Shown here: positions 16,997 to 25,285 of the stretch, one piece after another
Numbering within the stretch: position 1 is the first letter of the stretch
Layout: every line of letters begins with the position of its first letter
NCBI GenBank assembly: GCA_023230455.1
Contig: JALNXH010000009.1
Location: 62,001 to 126,000, forward strand
Origin: Rhodocyclaceae bacterium
Lineage (GTDB): Bacteria; Pseudomonadota; Gammaproteobacteria; Burkholderiales; Rhodocyclaceae
Length of the DNA: 64,000 bases
Direction: 5' to 3'
Notes under the pieces: generated by a model
Database searches by the model: none
What the model was told of the DNA's origin: nothing
Seen by the model: only the letters and a program-made list of their open reading frames with translations
Made by a program: the position numbers and the translations under genes

Positions 16997-17758
16997 TCAA
17001 ACCTTGGCGAACAAATGACGAACCCGTTCGAGATCCTCTGCTGTATCCACGCCAGGTGCCGGCGCCTGGTTGCATACGAATACGCGGATCGGATGGCCGT
17101 ACCAGAGTGCGCGCAACTGCTCCAACGCCTCCCACTGCTCGATGGGCGCCGGCGCGAGTTGCGTAAAACAGCGGAGAAACCGCACCCGGTAGGCATAGAG
17201 GCCGACATGGCGCAGTGCAGGTAGGGTGTCGGGCAATACCTTCCGATCGGCGGCAAAAGCATCGCGTGCCCAGGGCAATGGCGCACGCGAAAAATACAGG
17301 GCGCGGCCGGTAGCATCGAGCACAACCTTGACCACGTTCGGATCAAAGAACTCGGCAGCAGAGAGTCCGCCGTGCGCCGCCGTTGAGATCGCGGCGGCCG
17401 GGTCGCCGCGCAACGCCTCGGCGGCGGCATCGATCAGCGCCGGATCGATCAACGGCTCGTCGCCCTGCACATTGACGACGATTTCGTCGTCGCCCCAGCC
17501 CAATTGCAGGGCCACCTCGGCAATCCGGTCGGTGCCGCTGGGATGATCTGCGCGCGTCGCCACTACCCGCTGACCATGGGCCACCGCAACCTCACTCACG
17601 CGCGCATCGTCGGTGGCGATCCACACCTCGACCGCCGCGCTGCGCGCCGCCGCTTCGGCCACCCGCACCACCATCGGTTTGCCGCCGATGTCGGCAAGCG
17701 GCTTGCCCGGCAGGCGGGTCGAGGCGTAGCGGGCGGGAATGACGACCTTGAAGGTCAA
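16997..17758 (-). CDS. kdsB: 3-deoxy-manno-octulosonate cytidylyltransferase
   Basis: 253 residues; activates Kdo as CMP-Kdo for lipopolysaccharide core synthesis. N-terminal nucleotide site FKVVIPARYASTRLPGKPLADIGGKPM, then the Mg-binding NVQGDEPLI block and HVGLYAYRVRFL. The start is a TTG: it aligns exactly with the family N-terminus and overlaps the stop codon of the upstream Trm112-like gene as TTGA. Expression is therefore probably coupled to that gene. It lies in the lipid A/Kdo cluster with lpxK. Confidence 0.95.
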   Translation of the reverse strand: MTFKVVIPARYASTRLPGKPLADIGGKPMVVRVAEAAARSAAVEVWIATDDARVSEVAVAHGQRVVATRADHPSGTDRIAEVALQLGWGDDEIVVNVQGDEPLIDPALIDAAAEALRGDPAAAISTAAHGGLSAAEFFDPNVVKVVLDATGRALYFSRAPLPWARDAFAADRKVLPDTLPALRHVGLYAYRVRFLRCFTQLAPAPIEQWEALEQLRALWYGHPIRVFVCNQAPAPGVDTAEDLERVRHLFAKV

Positions 17759-17931
17759 GACTCGTCGGCGCCGAGCTGACGTGCCTCGTCTTCCAGCATC
17801 ACCGGAATGTCATCCTTGATCGGATAGGCCAGGCGGCAGGGTTTGCACACCAACTCGCGCGCCTCCCGGCGATGGTCGAGGGGGCCCTTGCACAACGGGC
17901 AGACAAGGATTTCAAGCAGGCGGGCGTCCAT
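17755..17931 (-). CDS. Trm112-like zinc ribbon protein (YcaR family)
   Basis: 58 residues from ATG 17931: MDARLLEILVCPLCKGPL...ELVCKPCRLAYPIKDDIPVML. Two CxxC knuckles make a zinc ribbon followed by the conserved YPI(K/R)DDIPVML strand. The family is related to Trm112 methyltransferase activators. In Proteobacteria it is almost always found between lpxK and kdsB, as here, with no proven role. Its 5' end overlaps lpxK by 20 bp and its stop overlaps the kdsB start. Confidence 0.9.
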   Translation of the reverse strand: MDARLLEILVCPLCKGPLDHRREARELVCKPCRLAYPIKDDIPVMLEDEARQLGADES

Positions 17932-18886
17932 CGATTTTCTCCACAACAAAGCCGGCCAGATCGGGATCGACCTCGGCATGCACCGGCAAAACCCAGACCG
18001 GGAGCGGTGCGAGGCCGGCGAATTTTACTGCATCCTTTTCGGTGGTCAGGATCGCATCGCCGCCAAAGTCAAAATCACCGCGGCAATACACATGATGATC
18101 GGGAAAGGGATGCGGTTCGGCGACAAGCCCCAAGGTCGCCAGATGGTCGAAAAAGCGCTGCGGTTCGCCGATGCCTGCCACCGCGTGCAGCCGCAGACCC
18201 GAAAGATCAGCGGCAGCGCAGCCCAGCGACGGCCTGTCCAATCGACGGAAGCGGTCGCCGAGCAGGCGCATGTGAAACTGTTGCGGATGTTGCAGCGGCG
18301 CGCGCTCCAGTCCGTTGAGCACCAATGCATCCACCTGCGCAAGGCGCAATACATCCTCGCGCAGCGGTCCGGCAGGCAGACGCCAGCCGTTCATCACCCC
18401 GCGTCGGTCCAGCACGGCAATCTCGACGTCGCGATGCAGCGCGTAATGCTGTAGGCCATCGTCGCAGAGAATCAGGTCGCAGGCGGGATAGGCCTCAAGC
18501 AGCGCCCCTGCCGCCGCCGCACGATTGCGCCCGACGAACACCGGGCAATCGCCATGACGCTTGAGCAGCAGTGGTTCATCGCCGACATCGGCCGCCGAGG
18601 AATCGTTGCGCACTTCGCGCTCCCTTCCGCCGGCACCGCCGTAACCGCGGCTGACGATGCCCGGCCGACGGCCAAGCGCGCGCAACCGCTGCGCAAGGTA
18701 GAGCGTCAAGGGTGTTTTGCCGGAACCACCGACGGTGATATTGCCGACAACCACCACCGGTACCGGCAGGCGCGCGCTGCGCAACGCGCCGACGCGGTAG
18801 GCAGCTCGACGCAGAGCGGCCAGCAGCGCGAACAACAGCGAAGGGAAGAACAACAGCCGCGCTGCCATGCCGCGCGAACGCCACAT
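17912..18886 (-). CDS. lpxK: tetraacyldisaccharide 4'-kinase
   Basis: Phosphorylates the 4' position of the lipid A disaccharide at the inner face of the cytoplasmic membrane. Walker A VVVVGNITVGGSGKTPLT, then RGYGG and the acidic DLILCDDGLQHYALHRD block. An N-terminal hydrophobic anchor (LLFFPSLLFALLAAL) is normal for LpxK. I chose ATG 18886 (324 residues, GGAGG just upstream, 17 bp after exbD). A TTG at 18928 would give 338 residues and overlap exbD by 26 bp, and cannot be excluded. Confidence 0.93.
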   Translation of the reverse strand: MWRSRGMAARLLFFPSLLFALLAALRRAAYRVGALRSARLPVPVVVVGNITVGGSGKTPLTLYLAQRLRALGRRPGIVSRGYGGAGGREREVRNDSSAADVGDEPLLLKRHGDCPVFVGRNRAAAAGALLEAYPACDLILCDDGLQHYALHRDVEIAVLDRRGVMNGWRLPAGPLREDVLRLAQVDALVLNGLERAPLQHPQQFHMRLLGDRFRRLDRPSLGCAAADLSGLRLHAVAGIGEPQRFFDHLATLGLVAEPHPFPDHHVYCRGDFDFGGDAILTTEKDAVKFAGLAPLPVWVLPVHAEVDPDLAGFVVEKIDGRPPA

Positions 18887-18902
18887 GGCCTCCAGCGCAG
18901 AC

Positions 18903-19325
18903 CTATTGCCGGGCTTGCTGGGTGGCAAAGGAAATATGGGACAGCCCCGCCTGCTGCGCCGCCTGCATCACATCGACCACGCTTTGATGCGTCGCCTTGG
19001 CATCGGCGTTGATGATGACCATCGGCTCCCGACTGCTGTCGCCGACTGCACGTTTGAGCGCAACGACTATAGACTCCACGGTGCGGCCGCCGATTGCAGA
19101 CTTGTTGACCAGAACGTCGCCGGCGGCAGTCACCACGACGTTGATCTCGCTCGGCTGCTCTTTGTTCTGCGTCGTATCCGCCGTAGGCAGGTTGATTTCG
19201 AGTCCGGAGAATTTCGAATACGTAGTGGTAATCATCAGGAAGATCAGGATCACCAGCAGCACGTCAATCATCGGGATCAGGTTGATCTCCGGTTCCTCGC
19301 GAACGCGGCCTCGTTGAAAATTCAT
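18903..19325 (-). CDS. exbD: ExbD/TolR-type biopolymer transport protein
   Basis: 140 residues: a short basic N-terminus, one membrane helix INLIPMIDVLLVILIFLMIT carrying the essential proton-path Asp, then a periplasmic domain. It works with the ExbB-type protein encoded just upstream to couple the proton motive force to an outer-membrane energiser. Its start overlaps the exbB stop as ATGA. No tonB lies beside the pair. The position ahead of lpxK is shared with many betaproteobacteria, where the partner is uncertain. Confidence 0.92.
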   Translation of the reverse strand: MNFQRGRVREEPEINLIPMIDVLLVILIFLMITTTYSKFSGLEINLPTADTTQNKEQPSEINVVVTAAGDVLVNKSAIGGRTVESIVVALKRAVGDSSREPMVIINADAKATHQSVVDVMQAAQQAGLSHISFATQQARQ

Positions 19326-19927
19326 TGCCGGGTCCCGTGCACGAGTTCGACCAACTTGACCGCCTGTAGCTCCATCTCCACCACCATGCTGTCGACCAGG
19401 GCGCGGAAATGGCGATAGGCAATCATGCTCGGAATGGCGATCAGCAGGCCGAAGCCGGTGTTGTAGAGAGCGACCGAAATACCGTGCGCCAGCGCCTGGG
19501 GATTGTTGCCCGCACCGGTGGCCGAGCCGAAGATTTCGATCATGCCGACCACCGTGCCGAACAGACCGAGCAGCGGGCTGATCGAAGCAATGGTGCCCAG
19601 CGTGGTAAGGAAGCGTTCAAGATCGTGGGCGGTGCCGCGGCCGGCCTCCTCGATCGCCTCCTTCATGATTTCGCGCGAGCTTTTGACGTTGCGCAGCCCG
19701 GCGGCAAACACCCGCCCCAGAGGCGAATGTGCATCGAGGCGAAGCAACGCCTGATCGTTGAAGCCGCTTTGGCGAAACTCGGCGATGACGCCTTGCAGCA
19801 ATCCGGCGGGGACTATTTTGGCGCGCCGCAGCGCCGTGGCGCGTTCGATGATCAGCGCGACGGAAACGATGGAAGCCAGCAAAAGGAACCAGATCGGCCA
19901 ACCGGCCGCCTGCAGAATGGAGAACAC
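19322..19927 (-). CDS. exbB: ExbB/TolQ/MotA-type proton channel protein
   Basis: 201 residues from a GTG at 19927 with AGGAG 8 nt upstream; family members begin with the same short hydrophobic lead (VFSILQAAGWPIWFLLLASIVSVALIIERA). Three membrane helices, with the conserved TLGTIASISPLLGLFGTVVGMIEIF and the C-terminal ISVALYNTGFGLLIAIPSMIAYRHF blocks. It forms the proton channel with ExbD. The frame is open well upstream of the GTG, but that stretch is not family-like and lies across the divergent J-domain gene. Confidence 0.92.
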   Translation of the reverse strand: MFSILQAAGWPIWFLLLASIVSVALIIERATALRRAKIVPAGLLQGVIAEFRQSGFNDQALLRLDAHSPLGRVFAAGLRNVKSSREIMKEAIEEAGRGTAHDLERFLTTLGTIASISPLLGLFGTVVGMIEIFGSATGAGNNPQALAHGISVALYNTGFGLLIAIPSMIAYRHFRALVDSMVVEMELQAVKLVELVHGTRQ

Positions 19928-20022
19928 GCGACAACTCCTGAGAACGAAACAAGCCGGCACTTTAACGTCATGGCCGCGCCAGAGCAAGGCGGTAACAAAG
20001 CCTCCGCTAGAATGCGTGGGCC

Positions 20023-21399
20023 ATGAGTCCAGCCCCTGCCGACGTCGAAGCAAACAACGTGCATCTCGCACGCCAATGGCTGGACCGTGCGATTTCGCTG
20101 CCATGCAGCGGTAAGCCCGCAATGATCGCGCGCGCGGCGGACATGGCCGGAGCCGTCGCCGCGACCTGCCTCGAAGCGCTGCGACGCGGCCAGTCGCTGC
20201 TGATCGTTGCGCCGGACGACAAAAGCCTGCCGGACTTGTCTGCCGCACTCGATCTCTCGATCCGCCCGCTCTGCCTGGTGCTACCGAACGACGACTTCAC
20301 CGCCCGCATCACCCTACGCGCCACCCTCGCCCTGCTGCGCAGCCGCTTGGCGCGCAGCGAGGAGCAAGACGCCGGCATCTGGGCGGCGCAGCGGAACAGA
20401 CTGGCGCAGCGCGACGAACTGTGGCGCAAAACCCTGGCCTGGAGCGCTACAGAATCGGCCGACCCATGGCCGGAGACAAGCGAAGGCCTGTTCCCGATAC
20501 GTGTCGTTCCCGCCATCCGTGCCGCCCGGCTGATCGATGCCGCCGATATCGCCGTGGTTCTAGATGGCGCCCCGCTTGCCAGCGCCGCACTGGCGCAAAG
20601 CCGGATTCTGCAAATCGATGCGCCGCGCCCGCACGCCCCCTTCCTCGGCGCCTTGGCTGAAGCCGATCCGGACGTCCATTTTCGCGCCACCGTCGAGGCG
20701 GTAACGCGGGAAATTGCCGAGCTGGAACTGGAACTGGCCACCGTGCAAGGCGAACTGGCGGAATTTACCGCCCGCTATCGGCAGTCGATCGGCGATCGGC
20801 TGGTCGAACTCGATACCCTGCAAGCCGAACTGGCGCTACGTCAGGCAAGCTGCTCCAAAGACGACCCCCTGGCACAGGACCGGGCGGCGCAAGCGCATGC
20901 CCGCGCCGAGCAATCCCGGAACGAGCAGCGCCGCTACCGCGAAGCCGCGGCGGAACGCGAAGCGGCCTTCACTCCGTCGACCGAGTTGAAAAAATTGTTT
21001 CGCCGGGTAGCGCAACAAATTCATCCGGATCGCGCCCGCGACGAGGCCGACCGTAGCTGGCGGACCCGACTGATGGCGGAGGCCAATCGCGCGTACCGCC
21101 ACAATGATGCCGCCGCATTGCGCGACGTGCTAGCGTTCTGGGACGAAGGCCGCACTGACAGCGAGTTGCCGGAAAGCGGCCGCAGCCTTATGGAAAGCCA
21201 ACTGGAGCGTCTACAACGGCGGCTGGCACAGATTCAGGACGAACTCGACCGGATCTTCGCCTCCCGTCTCTACGAATTGTTCGTAGCAGCGAAGCAGGCG
21301 CAACGCCTGCAACGCGATTTGCTTCAGGAAATGGCCGACAAGCTCGACCTGGACATTGCAGCAGTACGCGCGCGACTCGCTACAGCGAAGCCGGCCTGA
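20023..21399 (+). CDS. J-domain protein with unknown N-terminal region and coiled coils
   Basis: 458 residues. The first ~220 do not resemble a family I know: an alpha/beta-like segment (SLLIVAPDDKSLPDLSAALD, CLVLPNDDFTARI) is followed by an Arg/Ala-rich part. Residues ~225-320 are a strongly charged coiled coil (EIAELELELATVQGELAEF, HARAEQSRNEQRRYREAAAEREAAF). A divergent J domain follows, with HPD at residues 334-336 and the flanking LKKLFRRVAQQIHPDRARD. A second coiled coil ends the protein. The HPD loop predicts stimulation of a DnaK/Hsp70 ATPase; the client is unknown. It is divergent from exbB with 95 bp between starts. Confidence 0.75.
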   Translation: MSPAPADVEANNVHLARQWLDRAISLPCSGKPAMIARAADMAGAVAATCLEALRRGQSLLIVAPDDKSLPDLSAALDLSIRPLCLVLPNDDFTARITLRATLALLRSRLARSEEQDAGIWAAQRNRLAQRDELWRKTLAWSATESADPWPETSEGLFPIRVVPAIRAARLIDAADIAVVLDGAPLASAALAQSRILQIDAPRPHAPFLGALAEADPDVHFRATVEAVTREIAELELELATVQGELAEFTARYRQSIGDRLVELDTLQAELALRQASCSKDDPLAQDRAAQAHARAEQSRNEQRRYREAAAEREAAFTPSTELKKLFRRVAQQIHPDRARDEADRSWRTRLMAEANRAYRHNDAAALRDVLAFWDEGRTDSELPESGRSLMESQLERLQRRLAQIQDELDRIFASRLYELFVAAKQAQRLQRDLLQEMADKLDLDIAAVRARLATAKPA

Positions 21400-21412
21400 C
21401 CGTCGCCGCTCG

Positions 21413-21808
21413 TCAGCTATCGCGCTCGATGCGCTGTAGGGCCCGAATCACGTCCCAGACGACGCTCTGGTGCGGCTCCGAAAGCCCCTCGTAAGCCCGC
21501 ATCAGCTCGTAATCGACGCCTGCCGCGGGCTCTTTCACCACATACCGGCTCGGAGCGGTGCCCTCACCGAAGCGCAACCACTCGCTGGATACTCCGAGCC
21601 AGTCGGACAGCGCCCGCAACTTGTCCTGACTAGGTAGCGCCTCGGCGTTCAGCCATTTGCGCGCTGCATACACCGTCACCGGCTTTCCCGGATAGCGCCG
21701 GTTGAAACCGCGGGCCAGCGCAGCTGGACTTGCATCCGGTTCGCCGGCTCGTCTGAGCGTCTGCCTAAGCCGATGGCTGAATTCCTCGCGTTCCCTGTTG
21801 GCTTCCAT
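21413..21808 (-). CDS. HTH transcriptional regulator (phage-repressor-like)
   Basis: 131 residues from ATG 21808. The N-terminal half reads as a helix-turn-helix of the lambda-repressor type: SHRLRQTLRRAG, then ASPAALARGFNRRYPGKPVTVYAARKWLNAEALPSQDKLRALSDWLGVSSEWLRFG. The C-terminus ELMRAYEGLSEPHQSVVWDVIRALQRI is a helical tail, not a peptidase domain, so it is not a self-cleaving repressor. Similar regulators occur widely in betaproteobacteria without known targets. It is divergent from the GGDEF gene and may regulate it. Confidence 0.7.
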   Translation of the reverse strand: MEANREREEFSHRLRQTLRRAGEPDASPAALARGFNRRYPGKPVTVYAARKWLNAEALPSQDKLRALSDWLGVSSEWLRFGEGTAPSRYVVKEPAAGVDYELMRAYEGLSEPHQSVVWDVIRALQRIERDS

Positions 21809-21934
21809 CGGCCGAAAGCTAACAAGACACAATGTGCTACTCAGTATCTAATATGTTGGTGACTTATGGTAACCTTCATTTACTATGAATAGAGCATTTT
21901 TCAAGGGCGCCGGAAACAACGCGGAGGAAACGAA

Positions 21935-23017
21935 GTGGAAAGCCGGAGCCTGACGACCGACCGCCGCAGGGTCGACACCTTTATTCTGCGCATTCTGGCT
22001 GCGCTCTCGCCCGGGCTGATCGCCCTGGTAGCCGCCGGAGTGCCTGCGCAGTTTGGCGCAAACTGCCACGACGCTATGGCGCCGATGGCCACCGCCGGAA
22101 ACTGGAAGATTGCGCTGACGCTTGCCGCAGGTCTGGTCGCCGGCACCTGGTATCAAACGTGGCGCCAGCCGGGCTCGCTTGCGACACGGCTGACCGTCGC
22201 TTCAGCGGTCGCAGCGTTTTGCGTGCTGAGCGTACATTTCGGTGGCGGCGGCGATGCGACGCATTTCTTCTCCATCGCCGCACTGGCACTGCTGGTGTAC
22301 TACCGCGACTGGCGGCCAATAGCGCTTTGCGGCACGCTGATCGCGCTTGCCTACACAATTGCATACCCTCTCCAGAACAACGGCTGGCCCATTACGGTTT
22401 TCGCCTGTCCGGACTACGCCACGGTGGCAACCCGCGTTGCCTCCGCGGCCGGAATCGGCGTCCTGCTTTGCCATGTCGCAGAAAGCATGGGCAAAGACGA
22501 AGACGCCATTCGCCGCATGGCCGACATCGATGCGCTTACCGGGCTGCCGAACCGCCGCCATTTTCACGAAACATTGCGCCATGCCCTTTACTGGAGCGAG
22601 CGAAGCGGCTGTAGGCTGGCTGTCCTGTATCTCGATCTGGATTATTTTAAGCGGATTAACGATGCGCTCGGCCACGAGGCAGGCGACATCTTGCTGAAGC
22701 ACGTGGCGGCGCAGGCCAGCGCCACCTTGCGCAGCGGCGATCAGGTGGCGCGTCTAGGCGGCGACGAGTTTGCCGCCATCCTCAACAATCTCAAATGCGC
22801 GGACGACGCCATCCGCGTTGCCGAGAAACTGATGTCGGCAACGCGCCTGCCCATCGTCCTTGGCGGCCACTTGACCGAGGTTTCCGCCAGCCTTGGAATC
22901 GCGCTCTATCCGGATCACGCCGGCACCATGGAAAACCTGCTGCGCTGCGCCGATGTTGCGCTCTACCGAGCCAAGCAGGCGGGGCGCAACACCTACTGCC
23001 TGTTCGCCTCGCGGTAA
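21935..23017 (+). CDS. membrane diguanylate cyclase (GGDEF)
   Basis: 360 residues from a GTG with GGAGG 7 nt upstream. The N-terminus is a membrane region of about five helices (residues ~15-180), with no recognisable periplasmic sensor domain. The GGDEF domain starts at DIDALTGLPNRRHF; the active-site loop GGDEF is at 275-279 and an inhibitory-site RSGD is at 266-269, the correct five residues ahead. Both are intact, so the enzyme should make cyclic di-GMP and be product-inhibited. Nearby yajQ encodes a possible c-di-GMP receptor. Confidence 0.92.
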   Translation: MESRSLTTDRRRVDTFILRILAALSPGLIALVAAGVPAQFGANCHDAMAPMATAGNWKIALTLAAGLVAGTWYQTWRQPGSLATRLTVASAVAAFCVLSVHFGGGGDATHFFSIAALALLVYYRDWRPIALCGTLIALAYTIAYPLQNNGWPITVFACPDYATVATRVASAAGIGVLLCHVAESMGKDEDAIRRMADIDALTGLPNRRHFHETLRHALYWSERSGCRLAVLYLDLDYFKRINDALGHEAGDILLKHVAAQASATLRSGDQVARLGGDEFAAILNNLKCADDAIRVAEKLMSATRLPIVLGGHLTEVSASLGIALYPDHAGTMENLLRCADVALYRAKQAGRNTYCLFASR

Positions 23018-23043
23018 CCCCCTGCGCAGCGCTCCGCCACGAC

Positions 23044-25020
23044 CTAATTCAGCTTGCCGCCCCGCGACAACCGGTCGAGGAACGCCCGCGCACCGTCGTG
23101 ACCGTTCTGCGCCGCCTGGCGCAGCCATTTCAGCGCGGGCCGCGCGCTGCGCGGTGCCCCGACGCCGCGATAGTAGGCGCAACCCAGTTCGTACTGTGCG
23201 TTCGCTTCGCCCAGCGCCGCGGCGCGCTGTAGCATTCGCAGCGCCGCCCGGCTGTCGCGGCGTATACCCTGACCGTAGAGCAGACAGAAACCGATGCAGT
23301 AGAGTGCGTAGGCGTCCTCGTGCTGCTCCAGTGCCTGTTCGTACCAGCGCAGGGCTTCCCGGTAACTCTGCTCGACGCCACGGCCTTCGTAATAAAGATC
23401 GCCCAGCGCCATCTTGGCATCGAACAACGTCGCCGCCTTGCGGTACCAGCCTGCTGCCTGCTCGACGTCTACCACCACGCCCCAGCCGTGGCGGTAGCAT
23501 TCTCCAAGCATGTGACAGGCACGCCGATGGCCCAACTCGCCGGCCTTGCGATACAGTGCAACGGCCTTTTCCGCATCGCGCGGCGCACCATCGCCACGCA
23601 TAAAGGCTTCGGCACGGGCGAACCAATAGCGTTCCAGTTCGCCCAGCGCCGGTGTCCACCCCGCTTCGGCCGCAGCGCGTAACAGTTCCTCTCCGCGTGC
23701 CATATTGGTATGCACCCCCACGCCATGCAGATAGCAGCGGCCAAGTTCCGCCTGCGCATGGATGTCGCCGGCCGCCGCCGCCGCGCGATAGTGCTCGACG
23801 GCCTGGTTCACATCGCGCGGCAGGCCTTCGCCGTGCTCATAGCAGTCACCGAGCCAGACCTGGGCTGCCGGATCGCCGCACTCCGCAGCACGGCGATACC
23901 AGACTGCCGCTTGGGCCTTGTCCTCACCGACGCCGTCGCCCCATCGGTAGCAATGGCCAAGCTTGATCGCAGCGCGGGCGTGCCCTTGGCGCGCTGCTGC
24001 GCGGTAGCTGCGGATCGCCTCGGCCATGTCCTGGGTCAAACTGCAACGGCCGAAGGCATGACACTCGGCCAGTTCGTACTGCGCCTCGCGATGCCCACGT
24101 GACGCGGCGCGGCGATACCAAGTCAGCGCCAGATCGTTGTCCGGGTCAACGCCCGCCCCATGGCTATAGCATTGGCCGAGCAGAAACATCGCACCGGGAA
24201 TGCGCGCTTTGGCGGCCGCAGCGAAATGGCGCACCGCAGCGCCAAAATCTTGCGCCGCACCTTCGCCCGAATACAAACAGAGTCCTAGGCAGTACTCCGC
24301 CGTTTCGATTCCGGCCGCAGCCGCCAATCGCCACAAGCGAACCGCTTCAGTCTTGTCTTCGGCGACTCCGCGCCCGAAAAAACGGCAGCGGGCGAGCATA
24401 TCGCACGCGGCAAGATCGCCCTGCTCCGCCGCCGCGGCAAACCAGCGCGTCGCCAGGACGAAATCGCGCCGGCCGTCCAGGCCGAGATACCAGAACCGTC
24501 CAAGCCAGAACTGCGCGTCGCGAATTCCGCGCTGCGCAACGCATTGCAGCAATTCGAGCGCTCGCGTCAGATCGGCATCGATGCCATGGCCACGCAGCAG
24601 GCAGAGCGCCAGCCAGGTCAGACCGCGCGGATCGTCGCGCTGCGCCGCATCGGCAAACAGGCGTACCGCCTCGGCATGATCCTTGGGAACGCCGTGGCCG
24701 TGATAAAGCAGCCAGCCGAGCACCGATTCGCCGGCTCCGCATAGACTTTCCGCACTGCGGGCGGCCCACGCCGATGCCTGCGCATAGGACTTCGCTGCGC
24801 CCTCGCCTCCGGCATGGCGCCAGGCCAATTCGGCCTGCGCGCGCGGATTGCCGGCTTCGGCCATACGACGCAATTCGTCTGTCGCCATGTCGCGCCAGAA
24901 GCCGTCTTCCGGCCCGAGCAGGGCAAGGCCCTGCTGCAATCCGCGCTCGACAAGATCGCCATCGAGGGCTTCGCGCAGCAGATCGAGTGCCAAGGGGGAA
25001 GGAACAAGGGAGAGGGACAT
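23044..25020 (-). CDS. long Sel1-repeat (TPR-like) protein
   Basis: 658 residues built almost entirely of about 16 Sel1-like repeats of ~36 residues. Recurring elements are (A/L)xxLGxCYxxGxGVxxDxxxAxxWYRxAAxxGxxxA, for example GQCYSHGAGVDPDNDLALTWYRRAASRGHREA. No signal peptide or membrane helix is seen, so it is predicted to be cytosolic, unlike many secreted Sel1 effectors. Such solenoids are protein-binding scaffolds. The start at 25020 lacks a clear ribosome site. The DnaA-box cluster lies 39-73 bp upstream of its start, inside its probable promoter region. Confidence 0.88.
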   Translation of the reverse strand: MSLSLVPSPLALDLLREALDGDLVERGLQQGLALLGPEDGFWRDMATDELRRMAEAGNPRAQAELAWRHAGGEGAAKSYAQASAWAARSAESLCGAGESVLGWLLYHGHGVPKDHAEAVRLFADAAQRDDPRGLTWLALCLLRGHGIDADLTRALELLQCVAQRGIRDAQFWLGRFWYLGLDGRRDFVLATRWFAAAAEQGDLAACDMLARCRFFGRGVAEDKTEAVRLWRLAAAAGIETAEYCLGLCLYSGEGAAQDFGAAVRHFAAAAKARIPGAMFLLGQCYSHGAGVDPDNDLALTWYRRAASRGHREAQYELAECHAFGRCSLTQDMAEAIRSYRAAARQGHARAAIKLGHCYRWGDGVGEDKAQAAVWYRRAAECGDPAAQVWLGDCYEHGEGLPRDVNQAVEHYRAAAAAGDIHAQAELGRCYLHGVGVHTNMARGEELLRAAAEAGWTPALGELERYWFARAEAFMRGDGAPRDAEKAVALYRKAGELGHRRACHMLGECYRHGWGVVVDVEQAAGWYRKAATLFDAKMALGDLYYEGRGVEQSYREALRWYEQALEQHEDAYALYCIGFCLLYGQGIRRDSRAALRMLQRAAALGEANAQYELGCAYYRGVGAPRSARPALKWLRQAAQNGHDGARAFLDRLSRGGKLN

Positions 25021-25058
25021 CGATGCGGGTCAACAATAACAAGCAGAGGGTATTAGCT

Positions 25059-25093
25059 TTATCCACAAAATCTGTGGATAAGCATGTGAATAG
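25059..25093. promoter_or_regulatory. DnaA-box cluster
   Basis: Two perfect consensus boxes stand head to head: TTATCCACA (25059-25067) and its reverse complement (25073-25081), 5 bp apart. A third box, with one mismatch and in the second orientation, is at 25085-25093. They lie in the 265 bp AT-richer gap between the Sel1 gene and xseA. No dnaA, dnaN or gidA is nearby, so this is more likely a regulatory or DnaA-titrating site than the origin. Confidence 0.65.
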
Positions 25094-25285
25094 AGCCAGG
25101 ATGAAATGCCTAAACCGGCTTTCTGTCTGGTGAAAAGACAAACCGTACAAAAACGCGGCAGTATTCCATTCGAGAAAAATCAAATGTTTAACGCAAACCC
25201 TGCACAACCGGGCGTGTTTCACGACAACCACGGGACAACGATGCGCTGAACTAGAATCCAGCATCCCCACACCGCCCCCGTCCTT

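Noticed and set aside
22754..23659. 301-codon minus-strand frame over the GGDEF end and Sel1 region
   Set aside because: Overlaps two well-supported genes in other frames and is Arg/Gly/Ala low complexity.
25059..25093. The DnaA boxes as the chromosome origin
   Set aside because: No dnaA, dnaN, gyrB, gidA or parB nearby and no further boxes or AT-rich 13-mer array seen; a regulatory or titration site is more economical.
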